A stretch of 64,000 bases of DNA, taken from Lumbricus terrestris. Taxonomy: Eukaryota; Annelida; Clitellata; Crassiclitellata; Lumbricidae. This document shows positions 20,610-31,610 of this stretch, piece after piece. The DNA lies in NCBI GenBank assembly GCA_949752735.1, contig OX457047.1:14398674-14462673 (forward strand), given 5' to 3'. Numbering within the stretch: position 1 is the stretch's first letter; the number at the start of each line of letters is the position of its first letter. Position numbers and translations under genes: made by a program. The notes under the pieces are model-generated. The model worked only from the letters and a program-made list of their open reading frames with translations, ran no database searches and had not been told where the DNA came from.

Positions 20610-21800
20610 TAGTGTCCAGTGAATACTGTTGGACACCTTTATTGTGATTTATTTTTATTTGTGATTATTTTAGTTCAATGTCCAGGGTAACGGTCTCTGT
20701 TGTAATAGACCCTGGTCCAATCGGATCCATCCATTTTTGTAATTACCTTTTTATTGTAAAATTTCTGAGTATTAATACTGTGTTGGACACCTTTATTGTG
20801 ATAACTTGGAACTCGAGTCCGTGTCCATGGCCGACTTTTTATACGATAAAACTGAATTGCACACCATTTTATTGTAAAATTTCTGAATATTAATTCTGTG
20901 TTGGACACCTTTATTGTGATAACTTCGAACTCGAGTCCGTGTTCATGGCCGACTTATTATACGATAATACTGAATTACACACCATTTTATTGTAAAATTT
21001 CTGAATATTAATACTGTGTTGGACACCTTTTTTGTGATAACTCGGAACTCGAGTCCGTGTCCATGGTCAACTTTTTATACGATAATACTTGATTGCACAC
21101 CATTTTATTGTAAAATTTCTGAATATTAATGATGTGTTGGACACCTTTTATTGTGAGAACTTGGATCTCGAGTCTGTGTCCATGGTTGACTTTTTATACG
21201 ATTTTACTGAATTGCACACCATTGTAGGCTATTGTGGAATTTCTGAATATTAATGCGCTGTTGGACACCTTTATTGTGAGTTATTTTTATTTGTGATTAT
21301 TTCAATTGAATGTCCAGGGAAACGGCCACTGTTGTCATAGACCCTGGTCAAATCGGATCCATCCATTTTTGTGATTACTTTTTTATTATAAAATTTCTGA
21401 GTAATAATACTGTGTTGGACACCTTTATTGTGATAACTTGGAACTCGAGTCCGTGTCCATGGCCGACCTTTTTATACGATAATGCTGAATTACACACCAT
21501 TTTATTGTAAAATATATGAATATTAATACTGTGTTGGACACCTTTATTGTGATAACTTGGAACTCGAGTCCGTGTCCATGGTCGACTTTTTATACGATAA
21601 TACTTAATTGCACACAATTTTATTGTAAAATTTCTGAATATTAATGCTGTGTTGGACACCTTTTATTGTGACAACTTGGATCTCGAGTCTGTGTACATGG
21701 TTGACTTTTATAAGATTATACTGAATTGCACACCATTGTTTTGTGGAATTTCTGAATATTAATTCGGTGTTGGACACCTCTTATTGTGATAACTTAGAAC
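20610..21800. repeat. satellite array with higher-order structure
   Basis: Units start with TGTTGGACACCTTTATTGTG and contain GAACTCGAGTCCGTGTCCAT and CACCATTTTATTGTAAAATT. Most units are about 119 bases. Two longer units of about 152 bases (starting near 20631 and 21263) insert a block with GTCCAGGG ... CCCTGGTC. The long units are about 632 bases apart, so a long unit plus four short ones has itself been duplicated. Open frames here are repeat artefacts. Confidence 0.85.
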
Positions 21801-22339
21801 TCTAGTCAACGTGGTTTTTGAGTGCTTGCATATCGGTATGTCAAAGACAATAGGGACTTTACATTACCTCACTGTATGCACCACATAGCTACTCGGGCTG
21901 CTGTGTGCACACGCACTGCATATACTGTATCGCCCCTGCTCAGCTCGGTCACCAACTCATCTCAGATGGCTGAAATTTCGGGGTATGGTAGGCCTACAGC
22001 GCGGGCACGGCATAGACTTTACGCGGACGCGTTTGAGGACATCCAATTCTCTTTTGCTACCTTAGTTGGACACCTTTGTTTATTTGTTTATGATATTAAC
22101 CCATTCAATCTCCAACTACATCTTGCAATGGAATATTTATGTGGAGCGCGTTTGTGCCAGTGCACAATTTCTTGTAAAACCCTTGGTCAGCATGTGCTTC
22201 TTTCATGCATTCGGCACTCGCAGCTTCGCGCGATTGCAATTTGACCGCCCTGGGAAGAAAATGTTCTAGTTGCGTCTCTGGGAGGGAGGAAGGCTTGGGG
22301 CTTCAGCCCCCCCAAACCTGAAATCCTGGCGCCGCCACT

Positions 22340-22990
22340 GCCAGCTTCTATTTCAGATCTAAAAATGCCTTCATCCAGCTTCTATTTCTCGTTCGTTATT
22401 TTCATCAATCCAGCTTCGATTTCAAATATAAAACTTTCAAATCTATGATATTACGGCTGATGACGGCTATGACGGCTGTAAAATTTAAACACCTATATCT
22501 AAAAATGCAGTATTGTTGCCATTTTAAAAAAGTACCAAAGTACGTGTCCCATCTTAAGCACCCATGCATGCTCCTAAGATGGGACAACAATTTCCATGAC
22601 GTCCGATTGTGAAAATTTCAATATGCAGTCAATGTAATGACTCGTATGTGGTCTTGTTATTCAAATTTATCAACAACAGAGAAATTGTTTAGTCTAATAA
22701 TTTTTAAGACTTTAAGCACCCATGCTCCTAAGATGGGACAACAATTTCCATGATGTCAGATTGCAAAAATTTCTGTTGCTCATTCCATGAACCTTCACAA
22801 TTGAGACTTTCTGCAATAGGTCATTAGGCCTACCTACAATCAATAAATAAAATCCATGCCATTAATAATTTGTAAACATTGCATTTATTTTGCACAAATA
22901 GATCATAATATTATGACACAACATGCATAGTAGCTTAGACAGTGATCACATCTTATGGCATCGTATTTATGGTAGGCCTATATCCCATCT
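22340..22990. repeat. repeat-derived spacer with CCAGCTTC and TCCCATCTTA motifs
   Basis: CCAGCTTCTATTTC recurs at 22341, 22375 and 22408 and again near 28245 and 28160, marking a dispersed family into which the hAT element jumped. A segment of about 55 bases containing CTCCTAAGATGGGACAACAA is directly repeated near 22570 and 22727. TCCCATCTTA also occurs near 22540, 22983 and 23580. No gene. Confidence 0.6.
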
Positions 22991-22995
22991 TATGG

Positions 22996-23200
22996 CACAC
23001 AGGATCCTCTTCCTACAACCCACTCGGCCCCAAGAAGAGGATCCTGTGTGGCCGAGTGGGTTGTAGCCCGCTCGCCGCGCCGGCGGAGCGGGTTCGATTC
23101 CCAGGTCGGATCTTTACATACTGCGGGTGGCTCGGTCGCAATATAAACGTGGAGTCGACGCTGAAATCATCTTCGATATGAAAAAGAGTCGTTAAACCCA
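22996..23200 (+). mobile_element. tRNA-derived SINE with a permuted inverted head fragment
   Basis: 23034-23110 reads like a tRNA-Leu/Ser type head: A-box TGGCCGAGTGGG (23049) and B-box GGTTCGATTCC (23091), followed by a short unrelated body. Directly upstream, 22996-23012 and 23013-23029 are the reverse complements of 23034-23050 and 23050-23066, but in swapped order. No terminator or full acceptor stem was verified, so this is a SINE or pseudogene, not a working tRNA gene. Confidence 0.6.
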
Positions 23201-24387
23201 TACATTTCATTTTCACCGTTGAAGAACATTCCAAAACAAATATTTCCTTTATTACTGAGCCTACAGCTATGTAGAATAAATAATTAGCAATGAAAATGAA
23301 GTTATTATTAGCATATACCATAAAGTGAAAGAGATGTATGAAGTTTACCTTGTTGTGTTGAAAAATCGACGAAAATGAAATAACAGCTAGCGAGCATGAA
23401 AAATTACAAAAATCAATAAAATCAAGGCAACAGCATCGCTTGTAGTATTAGTTGGTATGCGGAATCTAATATTGGGGATACAACATTCTCAACTCTAAAT
23501 AGTGGCGTCAAATCCTGATTAACAATAATAATGGGTGACCTCATATATTATATCGTGTATTATATGAGGTCGTTGGTATGTCCCATCTTAGGAACCGTCC
23601 CATCTTAGGGCACTTACATCTCTATGGACACAACTAAATATCAATGCATTGAGTTTCCAGTCCTGTAAGTGCAAACGCTCCTTGATTCGGAGGGTGTTTA
23701 CAAATTATTCCTCTTTTTTATTTAAACTTTTACCTAAAAGTAAAAATGAACAGTGGAAGCGGAAAACGTAAACATAATGCAACGATTGAGAGCTATAACA
23801 AAGATAATCATAGAAAACAGGTATGAATATTGCCTGTCTTCTGTAAATTGTGCGATTGGGTTGATCTAATAGGTCTCTTTTACCGCATGGTGAGCGGTAA
23901 AAGAGGTTATTGCGGTTTGCTTATATGCAACTTATTTTAGAATGTCATTTGTATTCAAATAGCGCCGACTACAGTAATGACCATTTGATTGCGCTTCCAG
24001 TGCGAGTGCCCTGATAGAGAAATGCATATATGTATAGCACTTGTTTTATATACACTGTGACCCCAACAAAAAGTGTCATGATTTGGTCATATTTGTCAGC
24101 ATTTGCCTGAAAATTTAAACCAACAACGATGGCCATATTGCCACCAAATCCTAACGCCGATTAAATTTTTTTTCGTAAGTATGTCAACTTGTCAAATTTA
24201 TAATCGTTTGCGATGCAGCGCCGAAGAATGGAAATTGAGATAACATGCAAAAGCTGAAAGTAAGTGAAGTTCAGCTACAGCTTGTGTTCAAAATACCCTA
24301 CTTCTTCACGGACACACGACCGTGGACGTAGACCCATTGTTTGATGGTCCGGTTGATGAACGCGTGGTCACCCAGCTGCCACTCTTC
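23201..24387. other. intergenic, possible transposon pieces
   Basis: Two TCCCATCTTAGG motifs at 23580-23615 precede a short exon-like frame (ATG at 23746, MNSGSGKRKHNATIESYNKD, to a GTATGA donor at about 23821), which might be the first exon of a DNA transposon gene. 24053-24125 matches, inverted, the transposon end at 31513-31608. Nothing here is a secure gene. Confidence 0.3.
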
Positions 24388-24680
24388 AATTCAATTCATT
24401 TATTGTAACCAACCATCAACATACACAATAGACATAGTATAACATGCTTCACATAACCGGATGGTAACAAGGAAGGCCCTAAGGGATGAATATCCCGCTA
24501 ACAGGGACACCTAATTACATATGCAATTTTAACAGATGGCTAGACGGTTGACATAATGAATTGAACAATAGGCTAAAAGAACAGCATGAGATGACAATTA
24601 ATGTAGTAAACTTAACTAAAGAACGCAAAACAAACACAACAAATAATAATAATAATAAAATAAAATCAGTGCCTACAAGG

Positions 24681-25253
24681 TTAAATATCTTTGCAGTCAT
24701 TAACCAAGTAGTTGCGCAGTAATGTTTTTGCTCTTTGTAAACTGGAAGCTTGTTGAACATGACTAGGAAACGAGTTCCATATACCTGGTCCAGTATATTT
24801 AATATGGAATCTTCTTGAGTTTAAACGAGCGGATATGGCTCGATAATGAGAGGAGTTTCTGGTGGAATAGCAGTGAATTTCAGATCCTTTTTGGAAATAC
24901 CCTGCAAAGTTAAGGGGAAGAAGATCATGGGTGAACCGATACATAAAGACTCCTATCTGGAAAGTCATTATTTGGTGAAACTTTAATAAATTAAATGATT
25001 GAAATAAAGGACTTGAGTGAATAAAAGGCTTAACTCCAGCTATGATACGTATTGCACGTTTTTGGAGAAGTACTAATTTATTGAGCCTGGATTTATATGT
25101 AGATGCCCAAACTAAATTACAGTATGAGAGATAAGAATATATTAATGAGTAGTACAATTTAACACGGATAGTGGGGGGGGAGTATATTGGAAGTTCGACG
25201 AAGGATACCAACACTTTTTGCAACCTTGGCAGAGATATATTTAATATGATCAT
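24681..25253 (-). pseudogene. LINE reverse transcriptase, C-terminal part (shifted frame)
   Basis: The frame picks up right after the homopolymer near 25175. It holds the thumb and tail pattern: VKLYYSLIYSYLSYCNLVWA, LVLLQKRAIRIIAG, then YSTRNSSHYRA and GPGIWNSFPSHVQQASS. This region normally continues the polymerase, so the frame change marks an inactivating indel or a sequencing error in the G8 run. Confidence 0.85.
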
Positions 25254-26355
25254 TCCATGTGAGGTGTTGATCTATGTACACACCAAGAAATTTAGTGGAG
25301 CTAACCTGCGTTATGGAGGTATCATTGATAGACAGTTGCAATTCATTCTGGGGGCACATCTTTTTATTAGTTCGAAAGAGCATAAAGTTAGTTTTATCTA
25401 TGTTTAAGGAGAGTCTATTAGCAGAGAACCATTCGGCTATGAAGACAAGTTCATTGTTTACTGTTTGTATTAGACTCTGGTAGGATTTATGAGAGTAGAA
25501 GACATTTGTATCATCAGCAAACAAGATGAATGAAAGAGTAGGAGATATATTAGGCAAGTCATTAATGTATAGAAGAAAAAGCAAGGGTCCGAGATTAGAA
25601 CCTTGGGGTACACCATATCTAACAACTCTAAAGTCTGAGAGAGCTCCATTGCAGGAAACACACTGGAGACATCTTTCGAGATAACTGGTAAACCAAGCTA
25701 ATTGGATGCCTCTGATGCCATAATTAGCTAATTTTTTTAATAGGATCTCATGATTCACAGTATCGAAGGCCTTTGCTAAATCGAAGAAGATACCAATAGA
25801 ATATTCATTGTTTTCAAAGGCCTTAGAAATTTTATCATACATATCAATTAAAGGCATAAAAGTAGATCGACCAGATTGAAAGCCATATTGGTATGGAAAA
25901 ATAATATGAGATTTTTCTACATATTTATTGAGCCTATCAGGCATTATTTTTTCAAAATACTTGGCAAAAAAAGGAAGAATGGATATGGGCCTATAGTTAG
26001 AAGGGTTCTCCCTGTCACCCTTTTTAAAAATAGGGACTATTTTTGCAATTTTTATAGCATCAGGTACAACTCCAGTATTGAGGGAGCAATTAATTATTTC
26101 AGCTAGTTGGGTTGCGACTTGAGAAATGTAAGAATTAGCAATATGAGGGTCGATATCATCAACGCCACGGCTGTGACTGTCGTGGATCAAGTGGCTCAAA
26201 TTTTTTATTTCCTCAGGTGAAGTAGGAACCAAGCCAAAAGAATAAGGAAGTGGCGGGTCAAGGTATGTGTTAAAAGGAGATTTAGGAGCGGGAATTTGTT
26301 TGGCAAGAGTATGAGCGATGTCAGAGAAGAGATTATTAAAAGTATTAGCCATCAC
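25159..26355 (-). pseudogene. LINE reverse transcriptase domain
   Basis: Carries the RT blocks in order: KGDRENPSNYRPISILP, QYGFQSGRST, GIFFDLAKAFDTVNHEILL (first catalytic Asp), GVPQGSNLGPLLFLLYINDL, LFADDTNVF (catalytic Asp pair), then NIDKTNFMLF and FLGVYIDQHLTWNDHI. It is open from the codons after the 26395 stop to the frameshift near 25175. The enzyme copies element RNA at a nicked genomic target. Confidence 0.9.
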
Positions 26356-26394
26356 TTTAGGGTCATCATTTCTTATTCCAGAGAACCATTCGGC

Positions 26395-27999
26395 TTAGTT
26401 TAGTGCTTCAATTTTAATATGTTGTTCATCCATTTTAATTATACTTCGAATGAGGGTCCAAGTTTTCTTTAAATTATTAACATGCTTGGTAAATTCAACA
26501 GCATAGTAATGCTTTTCAGCCTTCATTCTAATTGTTTTAAATTTATTCCTGTATGAAACAAACTTATTTTTATTGGCAAGGGTAGGGACCTTTACATATT
26601 TTAAATGAAGTTTAGCTTTTTTCTTACTAGATTTGAGAAGTCCAGGAGTCATCCAGGGTTGTTTAAGCATGGGTTTTCCTTTATTTATATTAGTTTTTAT
26701 TGGAAACGCCTTATCATAGTTTCTTTTATATTCTTTCATAAACAAGTCATATGCTTTGTTAGCATCTTTCAAGCGACAGGTTTCAAAAATAGGAGTCCAG
26801 TCTGCTTCAGAAAGATAATTGCTAAAATTAGCCCTTCCTTCTTCGTTAATAATTCGGGATTCCTCAAATGAGGAGTTCCTAGAGCTAGGCATTTCAAAAT
26901 CAAAGGAGGTTAAGACAGGCAAATGGTCAGAGATGTCAGATACAACAATCTTAGATTCAATAATATTAGACCAAGCATTTGTGAAAATGTTGTCAATTAG
27001 CGTTGACGAATGAGTGGTAATTCTTGTGGGTCTGGTTATGGTCGGGAGAAGATTATAGGAGGACATACTATCGAAAAAGGAACTAGTGCCAAAGTGATCC
27101 TCAACTTTAAGCAGGTCAATGTTAAAGTCACCCATAATTATCACGTGTTTCTCCTTATTTGCAATTTTGGACAATAACTGTTCAAGTTCAAGAGTGAACT
27201 CTTCCAGACTATTTCCTGGGGGTCTATATATAGTTCCAATTAGACAATTGCCCTTACTCATCCGCACACGAATAAATATTCCCTCAAATGTTTTGGGGGT
27301 CATATTAAAAATTGATAGATCAAGCAGCTCGTAAGTAATATCCTCCCTTATGAGAAATCCTACTCCACCTCCTTTTCCTGAAACTCGAGATTTGTGAATA
27401 ATTTGGTAACCTGCTATATTGATTGTATCAACCGAGTCTGTATCTAGCCATGTTTCTGTTAAAGCTAGAATAGGAACAGGGATAGCGTTTAATAAATCAG
27501 TTATATCCATTATTTTGTACTGCATACTTCGACAATTCAGGTGCATAGTAGTGAACAGGCGAGGAGTATTGAGTAGGGTGATGAGAGAAGCAGGTGTAGA
27601 GTAGTGGCTGTCCCATGACAGATTTGAAAATAGGTTAATATCCAGGTCAATATCATTGTTATTTAAAGGGGAGTGGTTTTCAGGGTCACTAGGAAATATT
27701 TCAAGTTTCGGGGCTCTATCAAGCTCGCTAATATCAGTTTGTAGTTTAACTTTGCTACCACATATAGAGCTCATAAAATTTTCATTATTTGCAATCCCAT
27801 TAAAAGGAAAAATGTTTGTCAAGCATGGAGAGCATATCCAAGATTCCACAGGCGCACACGATAAACATGAATCCGCATAACATTCATAATGACACTGACT
27901 TCTACATACTACACAGGTAACAACGTAATCAGACGCACCTAAGGTTATCTGGTAAATACGCACACTGCATGCCCGTACTCCAAACAATATGGTTGCCAA
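26395..27999 (-). pseudogene. LINE endonuclease with PHD-like N-terminus
   Basis: 534 codons. Near the N-terminus a Cys/His cluster (CVVCRSQCHYEC ... CLSC ... WICSPC) resembles the second half of a PHD finger. The APE-type endonuclease follows: LNCRSMQYKI, ALTETWLD (catalytic Glu), IYRPPGN, IMGDFNIDLL, TLIDNIFTN and SDHLPV (catalytic Asp-His). The TAA ending it lies in the same frame as the polymerase that follows (14 codons to the next Met), so a single stop split an originally continuous protein. The first dozen or so residues may come from flanking repeat. Confidence 0.85.
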
Positions 28000-28807
28000 C
28001 GAATGTAATAAATTAGAGTGCGGCCACCTATCGACGGCATCGCAACATGCAAAGCACTCAGGAAGTAAGTAACCGGCTCATTGCCCACTTGCAAAATAAA
28101 TCCAACTTCTAGTTTGCCGAGAATCCTTTTAATCGATCCAGCTTCCTGTTTATCCAAGAATTTGTTTGATAAATCCCGCTTCTATTTCGTCAGCAAATAT
28201 TTTTCATCAATTTTTCATTGAAAATTATTGTTCATCAATCCAGCTTCAATTTCAGCAGAATGACTGCACTAACCCTAAAACTAACCCTAATCGACCCTCA
28301 CAACGCCAGTGGTTAAAGTGGTTTGGTGAGCAGTGGGAACGCTGGATGAGAGCAGTGGGAACGCTGATGAAGAATTTTATTGAAATGCATGTGTTTTAGA
28401 GTTCCATCATGATGAGCAGTGGGAACGCAAACCAAGAATTTCGAGAGCAGTGGGAACGCCGTTCCCACGCGTTCCCACCCACTTTAAACCCTGCACAACG
28501 CCTAACCTGAGCCCTAACCGACCCTCACGCGATAAATCCCGCTTCTATTTCGCCAGGAAATATTTTTCATTGAAATTTATAAATTTTGGTGGTCGTATAA
28601 AAAACAAGAACTCATCACATTAAACGTTTCTTATTCACATCGCTTTAATTTTTACTGTTGCTACTTGCATAGATTACTTATTTACTGAGCGCTTTGCATG
28701 TTGGGATGCATGTTGCGATGTCGTCGATAGGTCGCTGCACTCTATTTTCAGTGCATTCGTTGGCAACCATATTGTTTGGAGTATGGGCATGCAGTGTGCG
28801 TATTTAC
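27950..28807. repeat. inverted-repeat element, arms about 130 bases
   Basis: About 27950-28075 is the reverse complement, with few differences, of 28675-28807 (shared TTGGCAACCATATTGTTTGG and CAGTGTGCGTATTTAC). The roughly 600-base centre has direct copies of a GATAAATCCCGCTTCTATTTCG segment (28167, 28530). The right arm tip is split by the hAT insertion at 28808. It may be a foldback element or two opposed copies of one repeat. Confidence 0.7.
28325..28480. repeat. AGCAGTGGGAACGC short repeats
   Basis: Four spaced copies of (G)AGCAGTGGGAACGC at about 28329, 28351, 28415 and 28445, then inverted GTTCCCACGCGTTCCCACCC. No coding signal. Confidence 0.7.
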
Positions 28808-29489
28808 CAGTGATGTAGTCGAGTCCACCTCAGCCGAGTCCGAGACCGAGTCCAGCTGAGCCGAGTCCGAGTTGAGTCTGAGTCTGAAGGGGTTCGAGTC
28901 CGAGTCCGAGTCACTAAGGATCGAGTCCGAGTCCAGTAACACCAAGATCCACTGAAACACTCAATAGGCTTATTTTGACATAGAAAAATATCGATAAGGC
29001 CTACTATAATATGAAAAAATTTAATGTAGGCTAATTTATCCAAATTGAACTTTAAAAATACTGAATTAGATAAAGTGTTCTTCGATAATCTGGCGAAGTA
29101 GAGTGGATACAAATTCTTCCTCTGCCAAACACAAGTTCAACAGGCGCATCTTGTGGAGTGTCGTATGTTGGGATTTGTGGCCTAAACAGCCACCCATAAG
29201 CAATGTCTCTACTCTTAAAGTAAATGTTTGGAGTCTTTGAAATGGGGTCCATCCACTGTGTCAGTATCATCTGCCCTCCAATACCCCAGCACAGACCAAC
29301 TAAGTGCTACGACATTGCCTGCATGTTGCAATCGACCAATTGTGTAGTACATGTAGGTCTATCTGATCTATTAATGAAGATGTACCGTAAATAAACATCT
29401 GCACCCGGTTCCAAGATCGGAGAAGTTCTAATAGCCACCAGCCACAAATAGCCAATAGACACATCCAATCACTATCCTGATTTGTCTTA

Positions 29490-30660
29490 TCGATAACATC
29501 TGGTCACCTGGTGCCGTCAGCTCTTGGAGCTCTGGCAACAGTCATGATGTATCCTCTCCATTGTCTCCTGTTTATTGTCGCCTCTCTTAGCTCTTCCAAG
29601 CTCATTCCAGACTTTTCCTGTACTTCATCCATCCACCTCTTCCTTGGTCTTCCGCGTCTTCTTCTTCCTTTACCGCATTCCGTCATCATCTCCTTTTCCA
29701 AACCGTTTGATCTCATCACGTGGCCGAAGTAGCTGAATTTCCGCCTGGTTGCTGTTTGTTGCAGTGTCTCCTCCCTCTCTATTCCGAGCTCCTCACGCAC
29801 CGACTCGTTAGTTCTCTTTTCCATCCATGAGATCTTTAGCATCTTTCTCCAAATCCACATCTCGCACGCGTTGATTTTCTTTTCCATATCCTGAGTCTTC
29901 GTCCATGTCTCGCATCCATAAAGGACCACTGGAAAGATCAATGCTCTCACCAATCTTTTCTTTGTTTCCCTGCTCACATATTTATCCTTCCAAATCCTTC
30001 CCAGACCGTTCATTGCCGTTTTTCCCATTGTTACCCTTCGCCTTATTTCCATGTCACTTCTTCCCTCCTTCTCTATCATAGATTAGAGGAATGTGAAGCT
30101 CGAAACCACCTCTATCACTTCTCCATCCACCTCAAAGTTTTCCCATGTTGCAGTTGTCATAAATGGGGCGCGGTGGTGTAGTGGTGGCGTCGTTGCCTTG
30201 AAGCCGGAAGGTTCGAGGTTCGAATCCACCTCGCCGCGTAAGGACCTTGGGCAAGTCCTTCACTCACAATTGCTCAGCGCTTCGGCGTGAAACTCCGATG
30301 CAGTGTCCGCTCTGCATTCGGGAGCGCCTCTGAGTAGAGAGAGCTTGAAGGGGCGCTATAACAAGTGCACATACATACAAACCTTTGTTTTCTTTACATT
30401 GAAGTATAGTCCCGCCTTTTCGCTTTCCTTCCTGACTCTTCTTATTAACCCGGCCAGGTCGTCCCTCTTCCCCGCCAATAATGTCGTATCATCGGCATAT
30501 CTCAAGTTATTCAGTATTTTTCCCGCTATCCTTACCCCCTCTGTTGCCTCCTCCAATCCAGCCCTCCTCATAATTCTCTCCGCATACAGATTGAACAGGA
30601 AAGGGGACAAAATGCATCCCTGTCTCACTCCTTTCCTTATTTTCTTATCGATAAACAACT
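29490..30660 (-). mobile_element. 5'-truncated LINE fragment split by a SINE
   Basis: On the - strand, 30658-30382 encodes KKIRKGVRQGCILSPFLFNL ... LRYADDTTLLAG, i.e. RT palm blocks with the catalytic YADD. The SINE at 30165-30380 interrupts. The frame then resumes (30160-30090), hits a stop, and continues at 30079-29504 with the C-terminal region: RALIFPVVLYGCETWT, TRRKFSYFGHVMRSNGL and GRRRRGRPRKRWMDEV. No endonuclease is present. It is a dead copy, of a different LINE family from the one at 24388. Confidence 0.85.
30165..30380 (+). mobile_element. tRNA-derived SINE
   Basis: GGGGCGCGGTGGTGTAGTGG carries an A-box-like start, and GGTTCGAATCC (about 30217) is a consensus B-box. The spacing fits a tRNA head. 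A non-tRNA body (CTTGGGCAAGTCCTTCACTC, then GGGGCGCTATAAC) and an (ACAT)n tail follow. It is inserted in the LINE reverse transcriptase. Confidence 0.75.
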
Positions 30661-31183
30661 AGATAAATTCGAAGTATGTGTTGTATCTGATCAGCATATT
30701 AATGCCAAGTTTATTGAGGTGTCGAAATATCTTCGATTTCGACCGTATGCATGCCATGAATGCTTGGTTATGTTTGTGTATAGGCGTAAGTAGCCTACCT
30801 ATAAGCTCAAGTTCAAATATTTCCAATCGCCCCTCCCGTAACCCCACACCGACCATATATCAAGCACACCTGTAATTAACTTCGCTCGCCCTGTGGTTCC
30901 GTCACATTACTTCAGTGTCCGGTTGTTTAGGCAACAAGGGCTCCTTTGTTTGAGTTGAGTGATCACGAATGCAGATGAAATGTCTGAATTGGTTTTGGCA
31001 ATACAGGCTGTGGCCTGTTCCACGGAGAAATCGGGACTCGGAAACCGAGTCAGATTTCGAGTCCAGGGCTCCGAGTCCAAGTCCGAGTCCTGGCTGTCCA
31101 AGTCCGAGTCCGCAGGAAATCGGTCTCGAGTCGGACTCGAGTCTTTTGCCGGACTCGAGTACTACATCACTGGTATTTACCAG

Positions 31184-31610
31184 TTATCTATCAATGTCAT
31201 GAATACGGGAATGAAAAACGCGCTCCTCCAATACACTCTGGATTGAGGTCTGGACTGTTGGGCGGCCACAGCTGTGGAATATGAAGTCGGGTGTCTCCCG
31301 GGACAGCTGCAACACTACACTACTACGTCTGCGGTTGTGTGTCAGTGAACAAGAAGGACATTGGAACACCATCTGTAGCTGAACTTGACTTCCTTTCAGG
31401 TTTTGCCTGTTGGAAATTTCCATTTTTCGGCACTGCATCTCAAACACTAATGAACTTGACAAACTCACGAACATTTCTAAATGACGTTAGGATTAGGTGG
31501 TAATATGGCTAGTGTTGTTTTTAAAATTTCAGGCAAATGCTAACAGTTTTGACTGAATTATGACATTTTTGTCCGGGTCTACTTTTCATCGGGACACAGT
31601 GTGTAGACTT
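31184..31610 (-). pseudogene. mariner/Tc1-like transposase remnant and terminal repeat
   Basis: On the - strand, two neighbouring frames give pieces of the transposase C-terminus: RETPDFI, then in another frame LWPPNSPDLNPE, then back to SVLEERVFHSRIHDIDR. That is the known end of the DDE/D domain, with frameshifts. The sequence at 31513-31608, ending near CACAGTGTG|TA, matches inverted the block at 24053-24125, consistent with a transposon terminal repeat. Non-functional. Confidence 0.6.

Larger units (their letters stand above)
13812..22340. mobile_element. hAT-like DNA transposon carrying nested insertions
   Basis: The left end CAGTGGCGGCGCCAGG at 13812 and right end CCTGGCGCCGCCACTG at 22340 are inverted repeats. 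CCAGCTTC is duplicated at 13804-13811 and 22341-22348, the 8-bp duplication typical of hAT. The total is 8529 bases, of which about 5549 are the LTR element at 13974-19517 with its duplication, leaving about 3 kb of its own. I find no transposase frame in that remainder, so it is non-autonomous. A second, related left end sits inside at 19841, and a satellite array fills 20620-21800. Confidence 0.85.
24388..27999 (-). mobile_element. near full-length CR1/Jockey-like LINE, inactivated
   Basis: Read on the - strand: a PHD-like zinc finger plus endonuclease (27999 to 26395), reverse transcriptase (26355 to 25159) and the C-terminal region (25253 to 24681). Then come a 3' UTR with GGCCCTAAGGGATGAATATC and a (TGAAT)n-type tail ending near 24388. 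A TAA at 26395-26397 interrupts one frame, and a shift occurs at a run of eight Gs (on the + strand) near 25172-25180. The 5' border is uncertain and runs into the inverted repeat at 27950. Confidence 0.9.
28808..31172. mobile_element. non-autonomous hAT element with (GAGTCC)n termini
   Basis: The left end CAGTGATGTAGTCGAGTCC and right end GACTCGAGTACTACATCACTG are inverted. GTATTTAC is duplicated at 28800-28807 and 31173-31180. Both sub-termini (about 28813-28930 and 31030-31155) are dense in GAGTCCGAGTCC, probably transposase-binding repeats. There is no transposase. A LINE fragment and within it a SINE occupy the middle. Confidence 0.85.

Noticed and set aside
20610..21800. CRISPR-like array
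   Set aside because: Units are contiguous tandem repeats without unique spacers, in a eukaryotic transposon.
23034..23110. Functional tRNA-Leu/Ser gene
   Set aside because: A- and B-boxes are present, but the acceptor stem and terminator are not convincing and a SINE body follows.
28262..28300. CTAACCCTAA-like stretch as interstitial telomere repeat
   Set aside because: Only two or three imperfect units, and the same phrase recurs in the local repeat context.
30165..30240. Functional tRNA gene
   Set aside because: It lies in a LINE and continues into a SINE body with an ACAT tail.
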